A stretch of 38,743 nt of DNA. It comes from an uncultured Cellvibrionales bacterium. GTDB lineage: Bacteria; Pseudomonadota; Gammaproteobacteria; Pseudomonadales; GM7GCV1. The position numbers were made by a program, and so were the translations under genes. The stretch spans positions 121,308-160,050 of the forward strand of contig CAJXYP010000001.1 in NCBI GenBank assembly GCA_913063225.1, read 5' to 3'. A model generated the notes under the pieces. That model made no database searches and was not told the DNA's origin. It saw only the letters and a list, made by a program, of their open reading frames with translations. Shown one piece after another: positions 17,133 through 24,296 of the stretch. Each line of letters opens with the position of its first letter. Position 1 is the stretch's first letter.

Positions 17133-18049
17133 TAGCTGTCGGCCTCCTCTGAGCTATTAAGTGATGCACTGAATTCCAGCGCTCGTCGCAGTTCTTCAAT
17201 ATTGCGTCGCATGTCGACTTCAAAATGCTCAGCTGAATAATCACCATCGGAGATATGAGAGAAGGAGTAAATTTTTACACCTGTCTCGTCTTCAATGGTG
17301 TCTGCCAATTTACTGGCGAAATACTGTTCTGCAAAAAGCACGGTTACGCCGGTGGCGTTGATCTCATCGATGGTCCCAGCCAACTGTCTAGCCGTGGGCT
17401 CAACGCCATGCCGTGGTTCAACTACAGCAGATATTTGCAATCCGAATTCTTGCATCAGGTAGCCATAGGCGCCGTGCATTGTTGCTGCTTTAAAATTTGT
17501 CGAATCAAGAGCAGCGATATCGGGCATGTACTCAGCCTTAATGCTGCGCAGGTGCTTTGCATATTTGCGAGCATTGGAACGATAAAAATCTTCGTTCTCA
17601 GGGTCCAGTGCTCCTAGGCCTTTTGCGATTTCATAAACTTGGGCAATAGCCGCCGTCGTTGAAATAAAAGTATGTGCATTTACGGATTGGTCGTTGCCGG
17701 AAACAGGCATTAGGGCCACTGCGTTATTTGCATAAATTTTTGGCAGATCATCCCCCCGACCCGCAGCTTGCAGGATTTCGAAGGCCCATTCGTCGTGACC
17801 AATGCCGTTCACTACAACAACGTCGAGCTCGAATGCACGCTTTATGTCAGCTGGTTGTGGGGAATAGCCGTGGGGGTTATACCCGGAATCGATTAATGGC
17901 TGGATGTCTGCCCGGTCCTGCACGATATTAGCCACGAAACTATAGTAGGGATGCAGGGTAACGCCGATATTCAGACGAGCGCAGGCGCTCAGGGGCAGCA
18001 AGCTAAGGCTTACTAAAACGAGGGTCGGTAAAAAACCTTTTTTCAACAT
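17132..18049 (-). CDS. ZnuA-like metal-binding periplasmic protein
   Basis: 305 residues from ATG 18049, chosen because MLKKGFLPTLVLVSLSLLPL is a typical signal peptide start; in-frame starts at 18070 (ATG) and 18091 (TTG) only add a polar extension. The signal ends in LSAC, which could be a lipobox, or in ACA for signal peptidase I. Metal ligands of the cluster A-I family are kept: NPHGYSPQPADI, NAHTF, TMHGAYGYL, and an acidic residue in FAEQYF. It lacks the His-rich loop of classical zinc-type ZnuA. It delivers metal to the permease encoded two genes downstream. Zinc or manganese is most likely, but the sequence does not settle which. Confidence 0.9.
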   Translation of the reverse strand: MLKKGFLPTLVLVSLSLLPLSACARLNIGVTLHPYYSFVANIVQDRADIQPLIDSGYNPHGYSPQPADIKRAFELDVVVVNGIGHDEWAFEILQAAGRGDDLPKIYANNAVALMPVSGNDQSVNAHTFISTTAAIAQVYEIAKGLGALDPENEDFYRSNARKYAKHLRSIKAEYMPDIAALDSTNFKAATMHGAYGYLMQEFGLQISAVVEPRHGVEPTARQLAGTIDEINATGVTVLFAEQYFASKLADTIEDETGVKIYSFSHISDGDYSAEHFEVDMRRNIEELRRALEFSASLNSSEEADS

Positions 18050-18092
18050 GGCTTCATAATTCCAATTCATAGTGCTAATAAATAGCCCCAAT

Positions 18093-18731
18093 TTAAAGAC
18101 CGGTGCCTTTCAGGCGTTCAAGTTCATCGCGACCGGAGTAAGGCACTACATTCATCCATCCTTCCAATACAAGGGACTGAGTTTTAGAAGTTACGGGCAT
18201 GTCTTGCTCCGGGTTTTCGTGAATCCAAATGGTGTTGTGGTTCGACATAGTATTGCCAGCGTGCAGATGCCCAATAACCACGATATATGCGCTTTGATTC
18301 TCGGCGGTGCCCATATTGCCGTGATAAAGGGTATAGCCCTGCATCTCGCCTTCTTGAACCACATCGCGGTAATCCCATTGCACAGAGCCGGTATTGGCCC
18401 AAGAGATATCTTTAACGAAGGGAGGGACCAAATACTCCTCCAAGTCGGTGATGTTTGGCCAAGGGCCGATTTCGTATTGAATCCAGCCGATATCTTCTTG
18501 TGCGGTATAGAGCGCGCTATATATCGCTTGGTCAGCTTCGCTAAGATCACTAAAAGAGCTTACTTGCCAGGACTGCAGCTCTTGGGTCGAACCTTCCTGC
18601 CCGTATTTCAATACATAAGAACCCGTTGCCGCTAACAGGCCAATTACTCCCGCTAGCAAGATAAACAGCTCCCATCTGCTAGAGCTAGGTTTAACAATGG
18701 AAGCGCTAACCACTCTATTTTTGGTGCTCAA
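18093..18731 (-). CDS. Membrane-anchored His-rich periplasmic protein of metal-transport cluster (possibly DUF6162)
   Basis: 212 residues, TTG start that overlaps the preceding stop as TTGA; a GTG six codons later is an alternative. One transmembrane helix (about residues 22-43, LFILLAGVIGLLAATGSYVL) leaves a large periplasmic domain. Its most striking part, around residues 153-175, is GHLHAGNTMSNHNTIWIHEN, with four His in 17 residues, plus an earlier YHGN, all plausible metal ligands. I recall an uncharacterised family of this type (DUF6162) next to zinc ABC transporters in Pseudomonas, but cannot confirm membership. It lies between the DUF4198 genes and the binding protein, so a metal hand-over or assembly role is inferred. 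Confidence 0.65.
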   Translation of the reverse strand: MSTKNRVVSASIVKPSSSRWELFILLAGVIGLLAATGSYVLKYGQEGSTQELQSWQVSSFSDLSEADQAIYSALYTAQEDIGWIQYEIGPWPNITDLEEYLVPPFVKDISWANTGSVQWDYRDVVQEGEMQGYTLYHGNMGTAENQSAYIVVIGHLHAGNTMSNHNTIWIHENPEQDMPVTSKTQSLVLEGWMNVVPYSGRDELERLKGTGL

Positions 18732-19603
18732 AGGTCTCTGCCTGCGGATGTCAGGGGTACATTCTCAGCGTAGATCCACAGAATGGCGTCTTGAGATATA
18801 TAGATATCCTCGTATCGAATTTCCGGGCCAGTCCCCAGTGCAGCGATAGCCCACCAGCCGGCGGCGGGGATACCGAAATGGAATTCGCCATTTTCGTTAG
18901 TGATCATGGATATGTATTTATAGCTTGGGTGGGTAGCGGCTATATAGGGCACCTCTGAGAAGCGTGCGTTTTCTGCATCTACCGCGTAATTAAGGTAGTC
19001 GATTTCGAGTCGTGCGAAGGGAACCGGGTAGCCATCTGAGTAGACAATGCCGCTAAAGGTTTCCCCAACCCAATTTGCGTAGGGAGTTTTAAGCGCCTGA
19101 ATTTCTGTAGGTAAGCCAAGCGTTGAAAACCAATTGGTCTGACCGCCGCCGACATTAACAATCAGCTTAACGAACTGTTGTATATAGATTTCGTCGTTAA
19201 CATCGTAATAGGGTTCCGTAACGACGACAAACTGGTGGTCGCCCAGAGATCTAATCTGGTCTCTTGCTATACTCGCAGAGAAAGCATCAACGCGCACTTC
19301 TTCGCCATTTGCATCGATACGGTTCAACCATTGAACGGACTCAAGATTGTCCATCAGATCAGTTTCTTCCATACGGATGCTCCGGCCGGAATGCTGTGTG
19401 AAGGACTGTATCTCCATCGGCATCGTCGGGCCGCCATCGGTGGCATGAGTAAAGACGATGGACATTTCAACATCTGTAGCGCGATCCAGAGCCATGTTTT
19501 CTGTATATATGATCGTAGTGTGTGCACTAAGACTGCCGGAGACCATGCCGCAAACAACGGTGGTCAGCAGTAGGCGATTGTGAATTTGTTTGCCAATGAA
19601 CAT
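18728..19603 (-). CDS. DUF4198 / NikK-like secreted metal-uptake protein, copy 1
   Basis: 291 residues with a signal peptide ending GSLSA before HTTIIYTENM, so the mature protein would begin with His. The family core is visible: MSIVFTHATDGGPTM, a long beta-rich middle (EIYIQQFVKLIVNVGG), and a carboxypeptidase-regulatory-like beta-sandwich at the C-terminus (FSGIVYSDGYPVPFARLEID, then FGIPAAGWWAIAALG). DUF4198 proteins accompany nickel/cobalt and other metal transporters and are thought to be periplasmic metal-binding components. It is clearly paralogous to the next gene upstream (19630-20454). Its stop overlaps the start of the following membrane protein. Confidence 0.85.
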   Translation of the reverse strand: MFIGKQIHNRLLLTTVVCGMVSGSLSAHTTIIYTENMALDRATDVEMSIVFTHATDGGPTMPMEIQSFTQHSGRSIRMEETDLMDNLESVQWLNRIDANGEEVRVDAFSASIARDQIRSLGDHQFVVVTEPYYDVNDEIYIQQFVKLIVNVGGGQTNWFSTLGLPTEIQALKTPYANWVGETFSGIVYSDGYPVPFARLEIDYLNYAVDAENARFSEVPYIAATHPSYKYISMITNENGEFHFGIPAAGWWAIAALGTGPEIRYEDIYISQDAILWIYAENVPLTSAGRDL

Positions 19604-19629
19604 CTAATTTCCCGACTTGGTTAAATTAC

Positions 19630-20454
19630 CTAGTTAATCTCTTTTGCTTGAACCCAGAGTACCGCATCTTGCGAAAGCTCTTTGCCCTCATGCTCGGTGG
19701 CTGGGCCAACGCCAAGTGCAGCAATGCCCCACCAGCCAGCTTTGGGCAGGCCAATCGAGAAGGTTCCACTAGCGTCTGTGCGAACACTTACATGCTCATA
19801 TCCCGGAAGAGGCGCCTCAATGCTGGCATCAGCATCAAATCGTCGGTCTTCAAAATTTGGATTGTAATTCAGGTATTCCACTTCGATTTCAGCGAAAGGA
19901 ACCGGCTCTCCGGAAGAAAGTACAACACCACGAAATACTCCACCGACCCAGTTTGTGTAGGGTTTGTTTAATGACTGTATTTCTGTAGCTAGACCTAAAG
20001 TCGCATCCCAATTTGTTGGTGCGCCGCCGACATTCATAATCACCTTAGTGATTTGCTGAATATAGATGTCTTCTTCCGCTTCGTAGTAAGGCTGAGGTTC
20101 TACAACAACCTGATAGTCGCCTAAAGATCGCATTGCGTTTCTGGGAATGGCTGCGACAAACGCGCTTTTGCCTTCTGCATGACCCCATTGAACAGGCTCT
20201 AGGTAATCCATTAAATCAATGCGAGTTAAATCATCATCGCCCGCTTTTTTCTGCATGGCATAGAAGTTTTCAATACCTGGTAGATCCATCGTTGGGCCGC
20301 CATCAAAGGCGTGAGTAAAGACAATAGACATATCTATGTTGGCGCTGCGGCCAAGTAGCATTTCAGGTGTGTGTACCACTAAGAAGTGCGCCGATGTCGT
20401 GGCGGACGCGGTTAGCAAAATAGCCGTCGAAAAAAGTGCTCTTACTAAATTCAT
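19630..20454 (-). CDS. DUF4198 / NikK-like secreted metal-uptake protein, copy 2
   Basis: 274 residues; signal peptide ends TTSA before HFLVVHTPEM, again giving an N-terminal His on the mature protein. It shares with copy 1 the blocks MSIVFTHA-DGGPTM, IYIQQ, TNWVGG/E, PVPFAEIEVEYLNY and GWWGIAALGVGP, so the pair arose by duplication, although they are now quite divergent. Predicted periplasmic metal-binding accessory of the downstream ABC importer. Copy 1 starts 26 bases after its stop. Confidence 0.86.
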   Translation of the reverse strand: MNLVRALFSTAILLTASATTSAHFLVVHTPEMLLGRSANIDMSIVFTHAFDGGPTMDLPGIENFYAMQKKAGDDDLTRIDLMDYLEPVQWGHAEGKSAFVAAIPRNAMRSLGDYQVVVEPQPYYEAEEDIYIQQITKVIMNVGGAPTNWDATLGLATEIQSLNKPYTNWVGGVFRGVVLSSGEPVPFAEIEVEYLNYNPNFEDRRFDADASIEAPLPGYEHVSVRTDASGTFSIGLPKAGWWGIAALGVGPATEHEGKELSQDAVLWVQAKEIN

Positions 20455-20508
20455 TTGTTCTCCAATTACCTTTGTATCTTCATCGTTCTAAATTTGTGAT
20501 CAGGAGGC

Positions 20509-20811
20509 CTAGTAAATTTCATCACCGAAAAGAACAATCTCGTGCCCTTCACCTGCTTCGAAATAAACCGAATATTCCTCATCTGGGATATCAAAGGTAT
20601 AACTGCTAGCTTCATCTAACTGCCCCTGCATTAAAACGCGGCCGCTGGCTAGTTCAACTCGAATGCCAACACCAGCTGCTGGGCCACCGTCAGAAAAAGC
20701 CCCTTCACAGGTCGCCGTGCTGTCACCGTTGTCGAAACAATCAAACAGGGGTGAATGTGCTGCTGCGGGCAGGCTCAGCATTAAAGCGGCCAGTGCTATT
20801 GAATTTTTCAT
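20509..20811 (-). CDS. Small secreted protein, first gene of the metal-uptake cluster
   Basis: 100 residues. Signal peptide MKNSIALAALMLSLPAAA, predicted mature start HSPLFDCFDNGDSTATCEGA, with two cysteines that could form a disulphide. The rest (about residues 45-100) looks like a small beta-sandwich of the carboxypeptidase-regulatory type (GVGIRVELASGRVLMQGQLD, YTFDIPDEEYSVYFEAGEGH). This resembles the small NikL-like partners found with NikK, but that is a shape comparison rather than a confirmed family. A good AGGAG ribosome binding site lies 7 bases before the ATG. It heads the run of eight same-strand genes, so the operon promoter should lie upstream, between 20812 and about 21000. Confidence 0.75.
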   Translation of the reverse strand: MKNSIALAALMLSLPAAAHSPLFDCFDNGDSTATCEGAFSDGGPAAGVGIRVELASGRVLMQGQLDEASSYTFDIPDEEYSVYFEAGEGHEIVLFGDEIY

Positions 20812-21176
20812 TTCAGTACTCCTGAAGCTATTTAGTGTCAGTAAACCTTGAACATGCGCAGTCTACTAGATGCTTAACCGACCTTTGGATAGAGTAACGC
20901 AAGTTAACAGTTGCTAAACACTGTGGAGATAGTTGTAAGTTGTTGATTTAACAAAAGCTTGATGTCGCTCACACTTTTAGAGGCAGAAGTGCATTTTATG
21001 AGGTATTGATGGTGTCTGAACGTGACCCAGTTCCGAAAACCTTCTATTAGAAGGCCTAAAGTTGGACCTCCCCTGAAGAGATTCTACATCCCCCTTGAAT
21101 GATCTCTCTCTTACGGCATCTTCGGATGTCGTCTTTTTTCCTGCATTTTATTACAGGCCCTAATCATCCTAGTGTT
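20812..21176. other. 365-base intergenic region: operon leader and orphan plus-strand terminator
   Basis: The region separates the metal-uptake operon (reading left) from the end of uup, also on the minus strand. It contains inverted repeats TTGTT-GATTT-AACAA (20940-20954) and ACAGT-TGCTAAAC-ACTGT (20907-20924), both possible operators for the operon. There is also a plus-strand hairpin CCTTCT-ATT-AGAAGG (21040-21054), and a strong plus-strand terminator at 21113-21139. A 13-codon open frame (ATG 21009, stop TAG 21048-21050, GAGG five bases upstream) lies between them. No Zur, Fur or NikR consensus and no known riboswitch was recognised, and no convincing sigma-70 promoter could be picked by eye. 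Confidence 0.5.
21113..21139 (+). terminator. Intrinsic terminator with C(UUCG)G tetraloop, plus strand
   Basis: ACGGCATC (21113-21120) pairs with GATGTCGT (21125-21132), eight base pairs with one G-U, closed by a cUUCGg tetraloop. One C then six T follow at 21134-21139. On the minus strand the hairpin has no U-run and a CGAA loop, so the signal works in the plus direction. No plus-strand gene lies upstream for several kilobases. Confidence 0.8.
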
Positions 21177-23096
21177 TCAGCTTTTCATTTCTTCGAGTTC
21201 AACCCAGCGCTCTTCCTTTTGGCTTAACTCAGCCTGTAGTTCGCCAAGTCTCTCCAGTAAGGGTTGGCTGACTTCAAAAGCCTGGTCATAGAATCCCGCA
21301 GCTGAGGTTGTTTCACTGAGCTTTGTAATTTCGGTCTCTAGCTTTTCGATGGCTGCTGGCAGCATGTCCAATTCACGTTGGTATTTGTAACTTAGCTTGC
21401 CCGTTGCGTTCATCTTGAGAGCTTTTTTCTCGCTAGGGGCTTCTTTCTGGATAGGCGGGGGCTCAGGAACTGCCTTGTTATCAAACTTGGGTTGTTCTGT
21501 TTCCATCAACTTCAGTCCGCGTTTGGCCCAATCGCTGTAGCCGCCGGCGTACTGCACTACCTTGCCTTCCTCTTCAAATACCAGAACACTGGAAACCACG
21601 TTATCCAAGAAAGTCCGATCATGGCTAACAATTATCAAAGTGCCCTGGTAGTCCACTAATTGCTCTTCGAGAGCCTCTAGCATTTCTACATCGAGATCGT
21701 TGGTTGGTTCATCCAAGACCAATAAATTATTTGGCTGAGTGAAAAGTTTGGCGAGCAAAACGCGATTGCATTCACCACCAGACAAATACTTCACAGGGGT
21801 CATGGCGCGTTTTGCGGTAAACAAAAAGTTACGCAGGTAGCCGACGATATGACGGTCTTTGCCGTTTAGTTTTATGTACTCCTTGCCGTTGCCTACATTC
21901 TCCGCGACGGTTTTTTCCGGCTCGAGTTCACGGCGTATTTGATCGAAATATCCGATCTCAAGATGGTTGCCTGTTTTAACCGAGCCCACATCAGGCGTTA
22001 TTTGCCCCAGCAGGATTTTGAGTAGTGTACTTTTGCCTACGCCATTGTTACCTATAAGACCGATGCGATCTCCGCGCATAATGCGCATGCGAAAATCCTG
22101 AATTAAGATGCGATCGTCGTAGCCATGGGTGATGCTACGAGCATCGATTACCCGCCGGCCGGCAGATTCTGCGGTTTCTATTTGAACCTTTGCCGTGCCG
22201 CTTCGTTTAATGCGTTTAGCAGATTCAGACCGCATGCTTTGTAGAGCACGTACGCGGCCCTCATTACGTGTGCGGCGCGCTTTGACACCTTGGCGTATCC
22301 AGCTTTCTTCTGCGGCCAGCCGCTTATCAAAAAGTGCGTTGGCAGTATCTTCATCCTTATCAGCCTGCTCTTTAAGCTCTAGATACTGGTGATAGTTTCC
22401 GGGCCAGCTAACCAGTTTGCCGCGATCGATTTCTACAATCCGGGTGCAGAGCCGCTGCAAAAAATTTCGATCATGAGTAATAAAGACAACACTACCTGGA
22501 TAACTGCGGATGCGATTTTCCAGCCACTCAATTGTCGCTATATCTAAATGGTTGGTGGGTTCGTCCAGTAATAGTAGCTCTGGGTTGGAAACCAGAGCTT
22601 TGCCTAGCGCTACTCGTCTGCGCCATCCTCCGGAAAGATCTTCAAGGCGGGTGTTTGCCGGCAGTTCTAGCTGAGTGATAATACGGTCTACCTGCTTGTC
22701 TGGCTGCCAACCTCCGCCTGCTTCAATTTCCGCTTGAATCAGTTCCATTTCACGAAGCTGGTTATCGTCCGGCAAATTACTGCTAATGCTTTGATATTTG
22801 TCTATCAGCTCCTGTTGGTGCGCCAGGCCCTCTTTTACCACCTCAAAAGTTGTGCGATGTAAGTCACCGGGCAGCTGCTGCTCTAGCTTGCTGATACGCA
22901 AATTGCGTTTGTAGGTGACATCGCCGAGATCAGGAACGACCCAGCCCATTATGATTTTAAGCAGGGTCGACTTGCCTGCACCATTGCGACCAATTAGGGC
23001 AATACGTTCCTTATTTTCGATGGTTAGATCGGCTTCGATCAAAATAGGATTGTCACCAAATTCGATAGAAATCTGGTCGCAGCGCAATAGGGTCAT
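21177..23096 (-). CDS. uup: ABC-F ATPase Uup
   Basis: 639 residues with two ABC domains and no membrane segments. First Walker A GRNGAGKST, signature LSGGWRRRVALGKAL, Walker B LLLLDEPTNHLD; second Walker A GNNGVGKST, signature LSGGECNRVLLAKL, Walker B LLVLDEPTNDLD. The linker KARRTRNEGRVRAL and the C-terminal coiled coil (from about residue 565, KLSYKYQRELDMLP) mark it as Uup rather than EttA or YheS. Uup acts on ribosomes and branched DNA intermediates and limits precise excision of transposons. The second signature has Cys where E. coli Uup has Arg. It is upstream of, and on the same strand as, the metal cluster but 365 bases away, so probably a separate unit. Confidence 0.95.
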   Translation of the reverse strand: MTLLRCDQISIEFGDNPILIEADLTIENKERIALIGRNGAGKSTLLKIIMGWVVPDLGDVTYKRNLRISKLEQQLPGDLHRTTFEVVKEGLAHQQELIDKYQSISSNLPDDNQLREMELIQAEIEAGGGWQPDKQVDRIITQLELPANTRLEDLSGGWRRRVALGKALVSNPELLLLDEPTNHLDIATIEWLENRIRSYPGSVVFITHDRNFLQRLCTRIVEIDRGKLVSWPGNYHQYLELKEQADKDEDTANALFDKRLAAEESWIRQGVKARRTRNEGRVRALQSMRSESAKRIKRSGTAKVQIETAESAGRRVIDARSITHGYDDRILIQDFRMRIMRGDRIGLIGNNGVGKSTLLKILLGQITPDVGSVKTGNHLEIGYFDQIRRELEPEKTVAENVGNGKEYIKLNGKDRHIVGYLRNFLFTAKRAMTPVKYLSGGECNRVLLAKLFTQPNNLLVLDEPTNDLDVEMLEALEEQLVDYQGTLIIVSHDRTFLDNVVSSVLVFEEEGKVVQYAGGYSDWAKRGLKLMETEQPKFDNKAVPEPPPIQKEAPSEKKALKMNATGKLSYKYQRELDMLPAAIEKLETEITKLSETTSAAGFYDQAFEVSQPLLERLGELQAELSQKEERWVELEEMKS

Positions 23097-23287
23097 GAAT
23101 AGGGTCGGGCAGCTTGGTATTTAGGGGCGCGCATCTTACCAGAGTGCGCCTTGACCGTTGTTCCTAGTTTGCCCCTACCTTTGCAAAAGCTGAGATATGG
23201 GTGATCTTGCAGAAAGCCTTGTCCAAAAAGCGCGCGTAAAGTAAGGTGCGCCCTCCAAAAAACTCGTGAAAACAAAGGTGAGTAGCA

Positions 23288-23701
23288 ATGAAATTATTAA
23301 AAGCACTAAAAGAGTTCAAAATTTTTCAGCGTCGCGATGGTCGGTATGCGGTTAAAACCCGTAAAGGCCGCCCAGTTAATGCTGATGAAAAAATTGCGGT
23401 TTTGATTGGCGAAGGCTTAATTGCCGCGCCTGAGCCGAAACCACAGCCTGAAGCTGTTGAAGAAACAGTAGAGGAAGCGGTAGCTGAAGAAGCACCAGCA
23501 GAAGAAGCTCCGGCTGAAGAAGTAGCAGAAGAAGCTCCGGCTGAAGAAGTAGCAGAAGAAGCTCCGGCCGAAGAAGTTGCAGAAGAAGCTCCAGCGGAAG
23601 AAGCTCCAGCGGAAGAAGCTCCAGCGGAAGAAGCTCCAGCGGAAGAACTAGCCGAAGAGCCATCAGCGGATGAAGAGTCTCCAGAAGAAGACAAGAAATA
23701 G
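23288..23701 (+). CDS. Small protein with basic head and acidic EEAPA-repeat tail, unknown function
   Basis: 137 residues. The first 45 (MKLLKALKEFKIFQRRDGRY, then AVKTRKGRPVNADEKIAVLI) are basic and look like a small folded domain. The remainder is low complexity: eight EEAPA units interspersed with EEVA/EELA, ending in an acidic EESPEEDKK tail. The product would be strongly bipolar in charge. No signal peptide or membrane helix is seen. AAGGTGAG precedes ATG 23288, and a strong terminator follows, so it is a single-gene transcription unit divergent from uup. I do not recognise a functional family. Long frames on the opposite strand across the repeat are artefacts of the repeat composition. 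Confidence 0.8.
   Translation: MKLLKALKEFKIFQRRDGRYAVKTRKGRPVNADEKIAVLIGEGLIAAPEPKPQPEAVEETVEEAVAEEAPAEEAPAEEVAEEAPAEEVAEEAPAEEVAEEAPAEEAPAEEAPAEEAPAEELAEEPSADEESPEEDKK
23486..23653 (+). repeat. In-gene tandem repeats of 15-bp and 27-bp units
   Basis: GAAGAAGCTCCAGCG-type 15-mers encode EEAPA: eight copies in all, of which four are consecutive at 582-641 past 23000 (23582-23641). Between them, 12-mers such as GAAGAAGTAGCA encode EEVA, so three EEAPA-EEVA units of 27 bp run in tandem at 23501-23581. All units are multiples of three, so copy-number change would keep the frame. Confidence 0.9.
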
Positions 23702-23717
23702 ACTTTCTTTTCTTCCT

Positions 23718-23747
23718 AAAAAAGCCGGGTATATACCCGGCTTTTTT
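23718..23747. terminator. Strong bidirectional intrinsic terminator
   Basis: AAAAAAGCCGGGT (23718-23730) and ACCCGGCTTTTTT (23735-23747) form a perfect stem around ATAT. The T-run continues to 23748 on the plus strand, and the A-run gives a U-run on the minus strand. It serves the acidic-repeat gene and the convergent dtd gene, which ends 23 bases away. Confidence 0.92.
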
Positions 23748-23770
23748 TATGCCTACTTAAAAATCAGAAC

Positions 23771-24208
23771 TTAGCTTTCCAGCAGAAAGGTGACCGGTCC
23801 ATCATTAACCAGAGCGACCTGCATATCGGCGCCAAAAATACCGGTTTCCACTCGATCGATTTTACGACGGCAGTAATCAATAAAGTCATTGTATAAGGGC
23901 TCAGCCACTTCGGGTGAGGCGGCGCTAGAGAATCCCGGCCGTAGACCTTTTTTGGTGTCGGCGCAGAGCGTAAATTGAGAAACTACCAATAGCTCTCCGC
24001 CAATATCGCGAAGACTAGTGTTCATAGGCTTTAGAGTGTCCGGGAATATTCGGTAGTTGATAATCTTCTCCGCTAGGCGTTCAGTATCTGAGGCGCTATC
24101 TTCAGGAGCGACCCCCAGCAGTACTAAAATGCCAGCACCAATTTCCCCGATTATCTTGCCCTCAATCTCTACGGAGGCTTGGCTAACTCTTTGGATTAAT
24201 GCACGCAC
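23771..24208 (-). CDS. dtd: D-aminoacyl-tRNA deacylase
   Basis: 145 residues, GTG start with GGAGAG upstream. Both active-site signatures are present: SQFTL (about residues 77-81) and the gly-cisPro region NDGPVT near the C-terminus. The N-terminus MRALIQRVSQASVEIEGKII is classic DTD, and the length equals E. coli Dtd (145). It hydrolyses D-amino acids wrongly attached to tRNA in the cytoplasm. Divergent from the DCC-family gene. Confidence 0.96.
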   Translation of the reverse strand: MRALIQRVSQASVEIEGKIIGEIGAGILVLLGVAPEDSASDTERLAEKIINYRIFPDTLKPMNTSLRDIGGELLVVSQFTLCADTKKGLRPGFSSAASPEVAEPLYNDFIDYCRRKIDRVETGIFGADMQVALVNDGPVTFLLES

Positions 24209-24296
24209 AGCTGCTCTCCACGGTAACTGGTCTGAAATTCCGGTACTCTTAGGTCCCCAAGGATTCCATATTTCTCGTCATTTCTAAAGCCTGAGA

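Noticed and set aside
18072-18635. 187-codon plus-strand frame opposite the membrane-anchored His-rich gene
   Set aside because: No recognisable motif, and it lies antisense to a protein with a clear membrane anchor that is coupled to its neighbours.
23326-23694. Long open frames on the minus strand over the acidic-repeat gene (122 and 95 codons)
   Set aside because: They consist of Ser/Ala or Leu/Pro runs that simply mirror the GAAGAAGCTCC repeat on the other strand, and the plus-strand frame has a ribosome binding site and terminator.
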